A model generated the notes under the pieces. That model worked only from the letters and a program-made list of their open reading frames with translations. It did no database searches and was not told the origin of the DNA. A DNA stretch of 62,146 nucleotides from UBA5603 sp964501315 (GTDB lineage: Bacteria; Bacillota_I; Bacilli_A; Izemoplasmatales; Hujiaoplasmataceae). Location: assembly GCA_964501315.1 (NCBI GenBank), contig CAZCSO010000009.1, positions 1 through 62,146 of the forward strand. The letters run 5' to 3'. Positions 24,672 to 33,252 of the stretch are shown in pieces (positions within the stretch are counted from its first letter, which is position 1; the number at the start of each line of letters is the position of its first letter). Position numbers and translations under genes: made by a program.

Positions 24672-25163
24672 TCATTCCTTTGGATTTGATGATAAGGCTG
24701 ATAATGGATCATTATCTAGTCGGTAAATCATCCATCCGTTTAACGGATACGCACCCATGTGATGATAAAAATCACGAGCCGACTGGTTCCAATCCAATAC
24801 CCACCAATCCATCCGTTTTAAACCGCGCTCTTTTGCAACGTGAGCCAAGTAACAGAATAATTGTTTTCCATAACCTTTGTGTCGGAAAGAAGGATCAATA
24901 AACAAATCTTCTAAAAATAGTGTTCCCCTTCCTTGAAAGGTTGAAAAAGTTTGGTAGAACAGCGCAAATCCAATAGGTTGGCCATTTTCCAAAGCAAAGA
25001 CAACCTCTGCTTGGTGATTGTCAAAGATTGATTTTTTTAATAGTTCTTCGGTCGCGACGACTTGATCGCTCATGTGTTCGTAATCTGCGATCGCTTTGAT
25101 AAAGGTGAGAATTTGCGGAACATCCTCAACCGAAGTTGCTCGTATTTCAAACTCATTTTTCAT
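24672..25163 (-). CDS. GNAT N-acetyltransferase (SSAT-like)
   Basis: This 163-residue protein has the acetyl-CoA loop RHKGYGKQL, the preceding strand FLEDLFIDPSF and the later WNQSARDFYHHMGA. This combination resembles the spermidine/thialysine acetyltransferase (SSAT) branch of GNAT, but the substrate cannot be read from the sequence. GGAGG is placed well before ATG 25163, and the gene overlaps the upstream ThpR gene by 11 bases. Confidence 0.85.
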   Translation of the reverse strand: MKNEFEIRATSVEDVPQILTFIKAIADYEHMSDQVVATEELLKKSIFDNHQAEVVFALENGQPIGFALFYQTFSTFQGRGTLFLEDLFIDPSFRHKGYGKQLFCYLAHVAKERGLKRMDWWVLDWNQSARDFYHHMGAYPLNGWMIYRLDNDPLSALSSNPKE

Positions 25164-25716
25164 GATAAGAATCCTCCATTTTGAATGAATAGGTCTCAAG
25201 GGGGGTATAGGTTAACACATCATGGATTCGAGAACTCTCGAACAATTGAAAACAATAAATCGTTTCGTTGTCGGATTCAGATAGAATGGGAAACGTTGTT
25301 TGTGGAGTTATCCAGCGAACGTTGCGTGCTAGGGTAATGTGTGCTTTGAACGGAGCACTATCAAAAGAAATGCCGTTTTTGTGCAAACACTCCTTTATGG
25401 AAGTAGAGAGTCGATGAAGTTTGGATGCGCCGTTTACGATGGGAGAATACACAATGGCTTTGTTATACTTCTCAAACTGATCGATGCCATTCCACTCAAG
25501 TTGGAAAGGATGATAGTTGCTGGCGAGTTTTTTTAAAGAATCTGAATACAAGGACACTTGCTCATAGGATATGTCACCGATAAAGCATAACGTCAAATGG
25601 AAATTATTCAGTTGCGTTAATCGGTAATCAGACCAAAATGGAATCCATTTTTTTTGTAGTTGGTTCAATGATGTTTTTGCGTTCTTTGAAAACGGAATGC
25701 CTAAAAATAGATGCAT
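25153..25716 (-). CDS. thpR: RNA 2',3'-cyclic phosphodiesterase ThpR
   Basis: This 187-residue protein has two HxTx motifs, HLTL (in NFHLTLCFIGD) and HITL (in AHITLARN), spaced as in the 2H phosphoesterase family. ThpR/LigT opens 2',3'-cyclic phosphates at RNA ends and can join 2'-5' bonds in vitro. GAAAGGA precedes the ATG. It is the first gene of a three-gene minus-strand operon with the GNAT and QueG genes, all possibly linked to RNA or tRNA metabolism. Confidence 0.88.
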   Translation of the reverse strand: MHLFLGIPFSKNAKTSLNQLQKKWIPFWSDYRLTQLNNFHLTLCFIGDISYEQVSLYSDSLKKLASNYHPFQLEWNGIDQFEKYNKAIVYSPIVNGASKLHRLSTSIKECLHKNGISFDSAPFKAHITLARNVRWITPQTTFPILSESDNETIYCFQLFESSRIHDVLTYTPLETYSFKMEDSYHEK

Positions 25717-25753
25717 AGAAGATCCTTTCTCGATAAAAACTTTTTTTTATACA

Positions 25754-25835
25754 TGTAAGCGTTTGAATGTGTAAAAGATTACACATACACATATAGGCCA
25801 ACTCGATTGAATTGAGTCAACTTATTATATATAAT
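25754..25835 (+). promoter_or_regulatory. Promoter and cre-like site of the pullulanase gene
   Basis: TTGAAT (25807-25812), 17 bases, TATAAT (25830-25835). Upstream, TGTAAGCGTTTGAA (25754-25767) matches the CcpA/LacI-type cre pattern at 12 of 14 positions, and ATGTGTAA/TTACACAT (25767-25786) is a perfect 8-base inverted repeat. Both sites lie between thpR and this gene and could serve either promoter. Confidence 0.55.
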
Positions 25836-25866
25836 ACCATTGTAGTAATAAAGGGGGATTTATTCA

Positions 25867-28758
25867 ATGATAAAACTAAAAAAAATGCTTATTGCCTTGG
25901 TTGTAGGCTTACTTGTTATGACGTCTCAAGCTTTTGAAGTTCAAGCCGATTCGGCGGATTCATTGGTGATTCACTATTTTCGTTACGATGACAATTATAC
26001 GCCATGGTCCGTATGGCTATGGCAATCCAGCCCCGTCAGTGGTGAGGGACAACGCTTTAATTTCACAGGCGATGATGATTATGGGAAAGTGCTCACCGTT
26101 GAATTGGATGGATCCATCTTAGAGGGGGCTACTTCAGTCGGGTTCATTGTGAGCACACCCAGCTGGGAAAAGGACGTAAGTCCTGACCGTTTCATTGACA
26201 TGACAAAGTTTGATGCTAACGGCGATGTTCACATTTACCTTGTTCAAAATAATCCGACCGTCTATTTCAGTGCGGATGATGTGGACCGTTCTAATCGGGT
26301 TTTCTGGGCGTATTTTAGCGATGAAAATACCGTTAAATTTGAAACGACCATTCCCGTTACGGAAGATAAGGTTTCCTTTTACGTTGACAATATCTTAACG
26401 CCGTTCACTGATTATGCGATGGTGGAACGGTTGGGCACGTTTAACGTCAGTGCAAATGCCGACTTAACGAAACCGTATAAACTAAGCGTTGATTTAGGGG
26501 ATACCGAACCTGCGGAAATTGCAATCGGATTCAATGGATTATACGATACGGAAACCTTTGAAACCGCCTTTGCGTACGATGGGGATTTGGGTGCGATGTA
26601 CAGCGCAACCGAAACAACGTTCCGTCTTTGGGCTCCGATTAGTGAAGCGGTTACGTTAAATTTGTATACCAAAGGGCATCCCGCATCCGTTTTGGATGAT
26701 CAAGGTGTTGCGGGAGTGGATGATCCGTCTCAAGTCATTCCAATGGTTTCAGGAGAAAAAGGGACCTGGCAAGTGACCGTTGACGGTGACTTAAACGGAA
26801 TCTATTATACCTATTCCGTTACCAATGCAGGCATCACCAACGAAGTAATTGACCCCTATGCGAAGGCAGCGGGCGTCAACGGAGACCGTGGTATGGTTAT
26901 TGATTTTTCGGATACAGATCCGCTAAACTGGGAAAATGATGTTCGTCCCGATACGATGGACGCGTATACCGACGCCATCATTTATGAACTCCATGTACGT
27001 GACCTGACGACACATGAATCGTGGAATGGAACTGAGGCTTACCGTGGGAAATTCAAAGGATTATTTGAATCAGGCACAACCTATGATGGGTTGACCACCG
27101 GTTTTGATCACATCAAGGAGCTGGGCGTAACTCACGTCCAACTGTTGCCGGTATTCGATCACGGTGTGGTTGATGAGACGCGTCTTAACGATCCTTCCTA
27201 CGAAGGCATTGTCGATGGCATCTTTAACTGGGGATACATGCCCGAGAATTTTAACGTCGTCGAAGGCAGTTATTCAACCAATCCGTACGACGGAGCCGTT
27301 CGTATTACCGAATTTAAAGAAATGATTCAAGCGTATCATGACGCTGATTTACGAATTATCATGGATGTTGTGTACAATCATACCGGCAAATCCGGTGAGT
27401 CTAATTTTGAATTGATTCTTCCGGGGTATTACTTCCGTATGAACAACGACGGAACCTACTCGAACGGTTCTGGAACTGGAAACGAAACCGCTTCAGAACG
27501 CTACATGATGTCGAAATACATCGTTGATTCAACGCTCTTCTGGGTCAATGAATACCACATTGATGGCTTCCGGTTTGATTTGATGAAACTGCATGACGTT
27601 GAAACCATGAATGCCGTTGCCGATGCCGTTCATGCCATTGACGATACCATCATGGTGTATGGCGAACCGTGGACAGGAGGAACATCGCAACTGCCAGAAA
27701 GCGAAGCAGCTTACAACGCAACCTTAGATGAAATGCCCGGTGTAGCGGTCTTTAACGACGATACCCGCGACGCCATCAAAGGCAGTGTGTTTGATTCGGC
27801 TTCCATTGGATTTGTTCAAGGCAATCAGTTCAGTGATGCCAAGATTTTATTGGGTATCACGGGTGGAACCGAACAGGAAGGCCTTGACCCGATGATGTTG
27901 CCAAAAGGAACATGGGCTGTTAATCCGACACAGGCGATTAACTATGTAGATGCCCATGATAACAATACCTTGCATGATAAATTGAAATTGTCAGCTCCGC
28001 TTGCAACGGATGAAGAATTCGAACGGATGTTCAAACAATCGTTAGCGATGATTATGTGGTCAGAAGGGATTCCCTTCTTCCATGCAGGAACCGAATTTAT
28101 GCGTTCTAAACCGTGTTTCTCAGATTCGAATACCTGTGATTCGAATAGTTTGTATGATCATAACTCGTATCGATCTCCCGATTCGACCAATCAAATCGAT
28201 TGGAGTTTAAAAAAGACAAATTACAATACCTATGAGTATGTCCAAAATTTGATTTCCATTAGAAAACTGAAAGATGTCTTTACGTTATCAACCTCAGAAG
28301 ACATCGCTAGTCATCTATCTTTGATATCGGATAAAAAAGGCGGTTTTGTCAGTTATACGTTAACGAACGATAACGATTTGTGGGAAACCATTTACATTCT
28401 ACATAACGGTGGTGACTCCACCCACAAAGTTACCTTACCAGAAGGAAGCTGGTATGTCATGGCAACTTCTGATGAATTCGCTGAATGGGAAGAGATAACC
28501 TATCACGATGAACTCGTTAAAACCATCATACCGCTTCAAAAACTTGAAGGGGGAGAAGAATTATCTCTTACCGAGAATGATTCATATTTATTGGTTCAAT
28601 TTGCAGATGATTACATTATTAATTCAGAGAATCCCGAACCATCGGCGCCTAACAAAATCGGAACATGGGGAATCATTGGAATCGTTTCCGGCTCGACACT
28701 CACTACCGCTGGAGCGGTCTTGCTAATCGTCTTTCGAAAGAAAATATTCAAAATATAA
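25867..28758 (+). CDS. Membrane-anchored type I pullulanase
   Basis: This 963-residue protein has a signal peptide, an N-terminal CBM41-like module (about 30-130, with WSVWLWQSS), a further sandwich, a CBM48-like domain (about 240-345) and a GH13 catalytic barrel. Catalytic residues are Asp571 (GFRFDLM), Glu600 (VYGEPW) and Asp698 (VDAHDNNTLHDK), and the YNWGYMPxN motif marks the pullulanase branch. The C-terminus has one membrane helix (IIGIVSGSTLTTAGAVLLIVF) and a basic tail, which should hold it on the outer face. It cuts alpha-1,6 links in pullulan, glycogen or starch. AAAGGGGG precedes the ATG; a strong terminator follows. Confidence 0.93.
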   Translation: MIKLKKMLIALVVGLLVMTSQAFEVQADSADSLVIHYFRYDDNYTPWSVWLWQSSPVSGEGQRFNFTGDDDYGKVLTVELDGSILEGATSVGFIVSTPSWEKDVSPDRFIDMTKFDANGDVHIYLVQNNPTVYFSADDVDRSNRVFWAYFSDENTVKFETTIPVTEDKVSFYVDNILTPFTDYAMVERLGTFNVSANADLTKPYKLSVDLGDTEPAEIAIGFNGLYDTETFETAFAYDGDLGAMYSATETTFRLWAPISEAVTLNLYTKGHPASVLDDQGVAGVDDPSQVIPMVSGEKGTWQVTVDGDLNGIYYTYSVTNAGITNEVIDPYAKAAGVNGDRGMVIDFSDTDPLNWENDVRPDTMDAYTDAIIYELHVRDLTTHESWNGTEAYRGKFKGLFESGTTYDGLTTGFDHIKELGVTHVQLLPVFDHGVVDETRLNDPSYEGIVDGIFNWGYMPENFNVVEGSYSTNPYDGAVRITEFKEMIQAYHDADLRIIMDVVYNHTGKSGESNFELILPGYYFRMNNDGTYSNGSGTGNETASERYMMSKYIVDSTLFWVNEYHIDGFRFDLMKLHDVETMNAVADAVHAIDDTIMVYGEPWTGGTSQLPESEAAYNATLDEMPGVAVFNDDTRDAIKGSVFDSASIGFVQGNQFSDAKILLGITGGTEQEGLDPMMLPKGTWAVNPTQAINYVDAHDNNTLHDKLKLSAPLATDEEFERMFKQSLAMIMWSEGIPFFHAGTEFMRSKPCFSDSNTCDSNSLYDHNSYRSPDSTNQIDWSLKKTNYNTYEYVQNLISIRKLKDVFTLSTSEDIASHLSLISDKKGGFVSYTLTNDNDLWETIYILHNGGDSTHKVTLPEGSWYVMATSDEFAEWEEITYHDELVKTIIPLQKLEGGEELSLTENDSYLLVQFADDYIINSENPEPSAPNKIGTWGIIGIVSGSTLTTAGAVLLIVFRKKIFKI

Positions 28759-28807
28759 TCTTAGATGAGGATTAAATGATTTATATCAATCCTCGGACTG
28801 TAGACTA

Positions 28808-28834
28808 AGTATCCTAGAAATAGGGTACTTTTTT
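28808..28834 (+). terminator. Terminator after the pullulanase gene
   Basis: AGTATCCTA and TAGGGTACT pair with one G-U pair around a GAAA tetraloop, followed by six T. Confidence 0.85.
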
Positions 28835-28895
28835 ACGTTTTGAAAGTAGATGAGGATAATTATAAGGATTACTATATACAAACAGGTAATTTTAG

Positions 28896-29219
28896 AAGTT
28901 ACTGAAAGAGTACCAAATGGGTCAATCGATATCCCGCAGGGGTAACTGTTGGGACTACGCTCCCTAAGAAAGTTTCTTCGGTCAGATGAAAGATGAGTTA
29001 AATCTACATCTATGCAAGAAATTCCATGATCTTGAAAATGAAGTTGAAGATTACATGAACTACTATAACAATGACCGCAATCAATGGCGTTTCACGAAAA
29101 TGACTCCGATGGAGTATGGAGACTTCCTCCTATATGGAGTATATCCCAATAACATTTGTTCTATCAATACAAAAGACGACCGCCTTTATAGACAATCGTC
29201 TTTATTAGAAAAACTATAA
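28896..29219 (+). pseudogene. IS3-family transposase OrfB fragment
   Basis: The frame reads LKEYQMGQSISRRGNCWDYAP, a TAA at 28965-28967, then ESFFGQMKDELNL and the normal OrfB tail. This is the last third of an IS3-type DDE transposase, with the catalytic Glu in ESFFG. The TAA stands where relatives have Gln (APQESFFG). No left part, orfA or clear inverted repeats remain. It belongs to a different subgroup from the IS at 336-1651. Confidence 0.8.
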
Positions 29220-29275
29220 GTCCCTTTTCTAATGTCCTTGACAGGGGGTATACTTTTATTGGCAAGAAGGCTTTT

Positions 29276-29920
29276 TTATGGATTGATGAGTGAAACTTGA
29301 TAGGTGTAATCATCGAGATTCAACGTTCCGGTTGTAATGCTGTCTTCGATGGCATCTTGATCGAGCCGACTCACAATAAAATCCAGAGTATCGAGTGAGA
29401 TATCATGATTTCCTAACGTAACCGAAGACAATTCTAGTTCAAGCGTCAATTCCATGATGTATACGTTAATATCAAAAACAAGCGATACGACCGAATCAAC
29501 AGCCACAAGATAATCTGATCCAAATCCAATGTCGACGACGAGTTGATTGTCATCATTAAGCGAAGCCACCACCAAATCGATGTAATAATAATCCGATGTG
29601 ACTATTCGGTTGGCTTCTTCAGAGGTAGAATCGCCCAACGGATCATAATTTGAATTGACATTATTAAGTATCGAATCGTAGATGAGATAATTGATGTATT
29701 CTTCAACCAACGTATAGCGAGCATCGCCATTGGCGATAATCATTTGCGCTAACAGTCCCAACATCGCTGTGTCTCGATTAATTGTGGGATCGTACACATC
29801 GCTGGGAAGAACCTCTTCACTTAAGGGCTGTTTGATGGAATTTGCAACCATAAAGAGTCCTACAAATAATCCGATAACGAGAACAAGAATGAAGATTATA
29901 ATGCGTTTGATAAATTTCAT
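29276..29920 (-). CDS. Membrane-anchored protein of unknown function
   Basis: This 214-residue protein has a single N-terminal helix (IIIFILVLVIGLFVGLFMVA) after a basic start, with the rest outside. The outer part is acidic and contains alternating beta segments such as YYYIDLVVASL, LVVDIGFGS and VYIMELTLELELSS. AGGAGG precedes ATG 29920. No family is recognised; it may be related to lipid- or DUF-type outer-face domains but nothing specific can be claimed. Confidence 0.65.
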   Translation of the reverse strand: MKFIKRIIIFILVLVIGLFVGLFMVANSIKQPLSEEVLPSDVYDPTINRDTAMLGLLAQMIIANGDARYTLVEEYINYLIYDSILNNVNSNYDPLGDSTSEEANRIVTSDYYYIDLVVASLNDDNQLVVDIGFGSDYLVAVDSVVSLVFDINVYIMELTLELELSSVTLGNHDISLDTLDFIVSRLDQDAIEDSITTGTLNLDDYTYQVSLINP

Positions 29921-30051
29921 ACGATACCTCCTGATGATTATTATTGTCTCCGAAATGACCCAATTTGTCAATGGATTGATTCTTTTAGCATGCTAGTGGC
30001 ATTATATTGACATTTGAGCTATAATTAGTGTATCAGTAGTAGGAGGTTTCT

Positions 30052-30399
30052 ATGGTAGGACATATGAAAAATTTGCAAGCGCATGAGGTGAAACATCCGC
30101 TTGCGAGCAAAGCAACCATGAAAGTATTGGTTTCTGAGTCGGAAGGATGGGACAATCACGTCATGAGGGTCTTGACGGTTGAAGCAGGCGGGTTCACGCC
30201 CAAACATGCACATCCGTGGCCGCACATCAATTACATTATCTCAGGGAAGGGAACGTTGATGATTGATTCCATCTCTCATCCCGTCGAAGCGGGATCGTAT
30301 GCGTTTGTTCCGGCTAATGCCCTTCATCAGTTTGCAAATGCAGGCGATGAGACATTTCAATTTATCTGCATTGTTCCCAAAGAAGGTCACTCCTTATAA
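30052..30399 (+). CDS. Single-domain cupin protein
   Basis: This 115-residue protein has the two cupin motifs: the first with HAHPWPHINYIISGKG and the second with PANALHQFAN, supplying His ligands for a metal. AGGAGG stands 6 bases before the ATG. Small cupins include sugar isomerases, oxygenases and sensor-like proteins, so the activity is unknown. It lies between two carbohydrate loci and ends before the GH130 gene. Confidence 0.8.
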   Translation: MVGHMKNLQAHEVKHPLASKATMKVLVSESEGWDNHVMRVLTVEAGGFTPKHAHPWPHINYIISGKGTLMIDSISHPVEAGSYAFVPANALHQFANAGDETFQFICIVPKEGHSL

Positions 30400-30502
30400 T
30401 CCAAATTCATCGCGTGTCGATGAATTTTTTTATGGGTTATGTTTATATATAAACATGCTTTTTTAAGGAAAAAACAACCTAAATTTTGAATGCATTTTCA
30501 TC

Positions 30503-30530
30503 TTGAAAGCCTTGAAAATTATGATATGAT
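30503..30530 (+). promoter_or_regulatory. Promoter of the first GH130 gene
   Basis: TTGAAA (30503-30508), 16 bases, TATGAT (30525-30530). AAAGGAAG then precedes the ATG at 30568. Confidence 0.55.
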
Positions 30531-30567
30531 GAAAAGAGAAATCACTCACATTGAAAGGAAGATATCG

Positions 30568-31584
30568 ATGAAATTAATCAAATCAACAGCCAATCCCATT
30601 TTGACCGCCAATTCAAAAAATGAATGGGAAAACCTCGTTGTTTTAAATCCCGCAGTAATCTATGACGACAAAACCGAAACCTTTGTCATGTTGTACCGCG
30701 CTGCGGGAGATACCTTGGAACATTACATTTATTTGGGATTAGCCACCTCCAAAGACGGCATCCACTTTGAGAGACAAAGCGATAAACCGATCTTTGAACC
30801 CACGTACGATGGCGAAGATGGAGGGTGTGTTGAAGATCCACGACTGATCAAAATTGACGATTGGTATTACTTAACCTATGCTTCTCGTCCGTATGCGCCG
30901 GGACGTTATTGGCTTCAAGAACCCAAACCGTGGTTTAATCCACCCAAAAACGGGCCCAAATTTCTTCAATGGAACAATACCGTCACGTATTTAGCGATTA
31001 CGCAAGATTTCAAAACCTACAAAAAATGTGGACGCATCACCGATACGCGGGATGATGACCGCGACGTTTACTTGTTCCCTGAAGCGATTAATGGGCAATT
31101 TGTTCGTATCAGTCGTCCGATGAACGCGTGTGGCAAAGGGTATGAAAATGAAAGTCCGGCTATTTGGATTTCCTTCAGTGATGATTGGATGGAATGGTCA
31201 CATCGTCAACTATTGATGAAGGGAAAGTATTGGTGGGAAAGTAAAAAGATTGGGGGATCTTGTCCTCCCATTAAAACCAAGTATGGATGGTTCATGATTA
31301 TGCATGGCGTCTCTAAAGACGATGATTCGTATCGGGTTGGCGCTATCTTGATGGACTTGAACGATCCGACAAAAATTATTGCACGAACCAAAGAACCGAT
31401 TTTAGAACCGACCGAAGATTACGAAGCTAAAGGATTCTATAACGGATGTGTCTTTCCGACTGGTAACGTGGTCAAAGATGGGACGCTTTACGTTTATTAC
31501 GGAGCAGCTGACAAATTTGTGGCGGTCGCAACGTGTGACTTCGAAGAACTGTTACAAGACATGATTAATAATCATCACGAATAA
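30568..31584 (+). CDS. GH130 beta-mannoside phosphorylase or mannosidase
   Basis: This 338-residue cytoplasmic protein has the five-bladed propeller pattern of GH130. The likely catalytic Asp is D90 in GGCVEDPRL, with NPAVIYDD, RAAG, SRPM and YYGAAD as the other recurring blocks. GH130 members phosphorolyse beta-mannosides, giving mannose 1-phosphate, although one branch hydrolyses beta-1,2-mannosides. The subfamily is not clear, and this copy differs from the two inside the mannan operon. ATG 30568 is chosen for AAAGGAAG upstream. It has its own promoter and terminator. Confidence 0.82.
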   Translation: MKLIKSTANPILTANSKNEWENLVVLNPAVIYDDKTETFVMLYRAAGDTLEHYIYLGLATSKDGIHFERQSDKPIFEPTYDGEDGGCVEDPRLIKIDDWYYLTYASRPYAPGRYWLQEPKPWFNPPKNGPKFLQWNNTVTYLAITQDFKTYKKCGRITDTRDDDRDVYLFPEAINGQFVRISRPMNACGKGYENESPAIWISFSDDWMEWSHRQLLMKGKYWWESKKIGGSCPPIKTKYGWFMIMHGVSKDDDSYRVGAILMDLNDPTKIIARTKEPILEPTEDYEAKGFYNGCVFPTGNVVKDGTLYVYYGAADKFVAVATCDFEELLQDMINNHHE

Positions 31585-31588
31585 ATAA

Positions 31589-31610
31589 GGAGCCCAGCGC
31601 TCCTTTTTTT
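31589..31610 (+). terminator. Terminator after the first GH130 gene
   Basis: GGAGC (31589-31593) and GCTCC (31599-31603) form a stem followed by seven T. Confidence 0.75.
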
Positions 31611-31634
31611 ATTGATAAAATCGTTAACCTTGTC

Positions 31635-31663
31635 TTGACAATTTAAGAAAGCGCTTATATAAT
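31635..31663 (+). promoter_or_regulatory. Main promoter of the mannan locus with LacI-type operator
   Basis: Consensus TTGACA (31635-31640) and TATAAT (31658-31663) are 17 bases apart. Between and overlapping them, AGAAAGCGCTTATA (31646-31659) matches the cre/LacI-type operator pattern at 12 of 14 positions around a palindromic AAGCGCTT core. TTAAGTTA occurs twice just downstream (31664-31683 region). A LacI-family repressor is encoded four kilobases downstream in the same gene run, so self-regulated repression is the simplest reading; CcpA is the alternative. Confidence 0.75.
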
Positions 31664-31703
31664 TAAGTTATCGGTTAAGTTACAAATTTCAGGAGAACTC
31701 ATT

Positions 31704-33251
31704 ATGAAGAAACTATTAGTACTGTGTACGGCCTTTTTTCTTGCCTTTGTTTTAATCGCTTGCGATGCTAAAACAACGACAACAACGACAACAATAACTT
31801 CTACCACAACCACAACCACGACGACAACCACTACGACGACGACCACGTCGGCGATTCCGCTTGAGACACCGACGAATTTCGCTATCGTTGACAATTGCGT
31901 TCAATTCGATTTGGTTGAAGGTGCAACAAAGTATAAATTGTATGTTTACGATACGAGTGAAACTCTGCTCAATTCGTTCAATGTGACTCAAGGGTTTGAT
32001 TTGTTACTCATGTTAGGAGAAGGTGCCTATCAGTTTCGTTTAGAGGCCACGTCACCAAGTCGACCATCATCAGAAGCCACACAAGCTTTGGAATATGAAC
32101 TTATCAATCCTGACCATATTAAATTATTAGAAGGTGACGCCATGAATGATTTCCGCTTTGTTCGTTGGATCGGACGGACGTATTACGATAGTATCTCTGA
32201 AACAAAGAAATTCTATTTTACAGCCAGTGGGTTTGAAGTTGGCTTCTTTGGAACGGAAGTCAAAGCCGTTATTCAAGCCAGTAACTACAACATTACCGGA
32301 AAACAAGCGTATTTGGTTGTTCTAGTTGACGGTGAAGAAGATCCGACGAAAGGTACGACGTTCATCCTCAATCAATCAGAACAAGAACTGACACTTGTCA
32401 GCGGTCTTAACGAAGGCTTTCATACCGTGAAGGTCTTAAAACGAAGTGAAGCATCGGATTCCAACACATCCTTAAGCGAACTTACGACGGATGGCTATTT
32501 CTCAGCTCCTCAAAATGAAAAAACCTACCGTTTGCAATTTATCGCCGCTTCCTCCTCAACGGGGTACGGTAACTTAGGGAGCTTAGCCGAAGCCAAATCA
32601 ACGGCTAATTCCCATGGATTATTAGGTTTTGCCTACTTGACCGGCTACTTGCTCGATGCCGAAGTAAATATATTCTCAGCCAGTGGCTGGGGCGTATCAC
32701 GCGGATGGAATACCGGTGGAGCCATTTCGGAATCTCAAAATATCCCTGCAGCGTATGAATATTACGCCATTGATGCGTCCAATCGTGTGGTTACCGAACA
32801 AGGCAAATGGGATCACTCCGATTACATTCCCGATGTTGTCGTTGTCAATTTAGGAACCAATGACTTCAATGCTTCGGGTTATAACTCAATGTCGGCTGAA
32901 AATAAAGCATTATTGGAAGCTCGTTTTATTCAAGACTACACGACCTTTTTAATCAAATTGAACAATTGGTATCCCAATGCTGTTATCATCGTTGCTTACG
33001 GTCTAATGGGAGAAGCCAATACGTTAGAAGATTTTACGCTTTCTGCCGTTGACCTCGCCAACGATGAGATTGGCAGAGAAGCGGTTCATCCCTTCATCAT
33101 GGAAGCTGCTGGAACGGCTCCGAATGCGTTTGGATCCGGATATCATCCGAATGTTGGAACCAGCAAAAACGTCGCTGAAGATTTGGCGGCACTCATCAAC
33201 GAATTAACGGGAAGAGAAGTTGTTCGGACGATGATTACGGGTTCAAATTAA
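31704..33251 (+). CDS. CE2-like acetyl esterase lipoprotein
   Basis: This 515-residue lipoprotein (lipobox VLIAC) has a long poly-Thr linker, a fibronectin-like module (about 50-130), a jelly-roll domain (about 140-270, FRFVRWIGRTYYD, FYFTASGFEVGFFG) and an SGNH domain. Catalytic Ser is S283 in FIAASSSTGYG, the oxyanion Asn lies in VVVNLGTNDFN, and the His in GYHPN. The jelly roll plus SGNH order is that of CE2 esterases, which use a Ser-His pair and deacetylate mannan, glucomannan and xylan. The usual GDS motif reads AAS. As first gene of the operon it should strip acetyl groups outside the cell. Confidence 0.8.
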   Translation: MKKLLVLCTAFFLAFVLIACDAKTTTTTTTITSTTTTTTTTTTTTTTTSAIPLETPTNFAIVDNCVQFDLVEGATKYKLYVYDTSETLLNSFNVTQGFDLLLMLGEGAYQFRLEATSPSRPSSEATQALEYELINPDHIKLLEGDAMNDFRFVRWIGRTYYDSISETKKFYFTASGFEVGFFGTEVKAVIQASNYNITGKQAYLVVLVDGEEDPTKGTTFILNQSEQELTLVSGLNEGFHTVKVLKRSEASDSNTSLSELTTDGYFSAPQNEKTYRLQFIAASSSTGYGNLGSLAEAKSTANSHGLLGFAYLTGYLLDAEVNIFSASGWGVSRGWNTGGAISESQNIPAAYEYYAIDASNRVVTEQGKWDHSDYIPDVVVVNLGTNDFNASGYNSMSAENKALLEARFIQDYTTFLIKLNNWYPNAVIIVAYGLMGEANTLEDFTLSAVDLANDEIGREAVHPFIMEAAGTAPNAFGSGYHPNVGTSKNVAEDLAALINELTGREVVRTMITGSN

Positions 33252-33252
33252 C

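Noticed and set aside
1324..28967. TAA read as glutamine because two transposases have TAA at a Gln position
   Set aside because: TAA is the normal stop of many intact genes in the window. Two inactivated IS copies are a simpler explanation.
31752..31991. Valine- or arginine-rich minus-strand frames opposite poly-Thr tracts (also near 42500-42690 and 57346-57762)
   Set aside because: They are the antisense of ACN repeats of real lipoprotein genes; no ribosome site or independent support.
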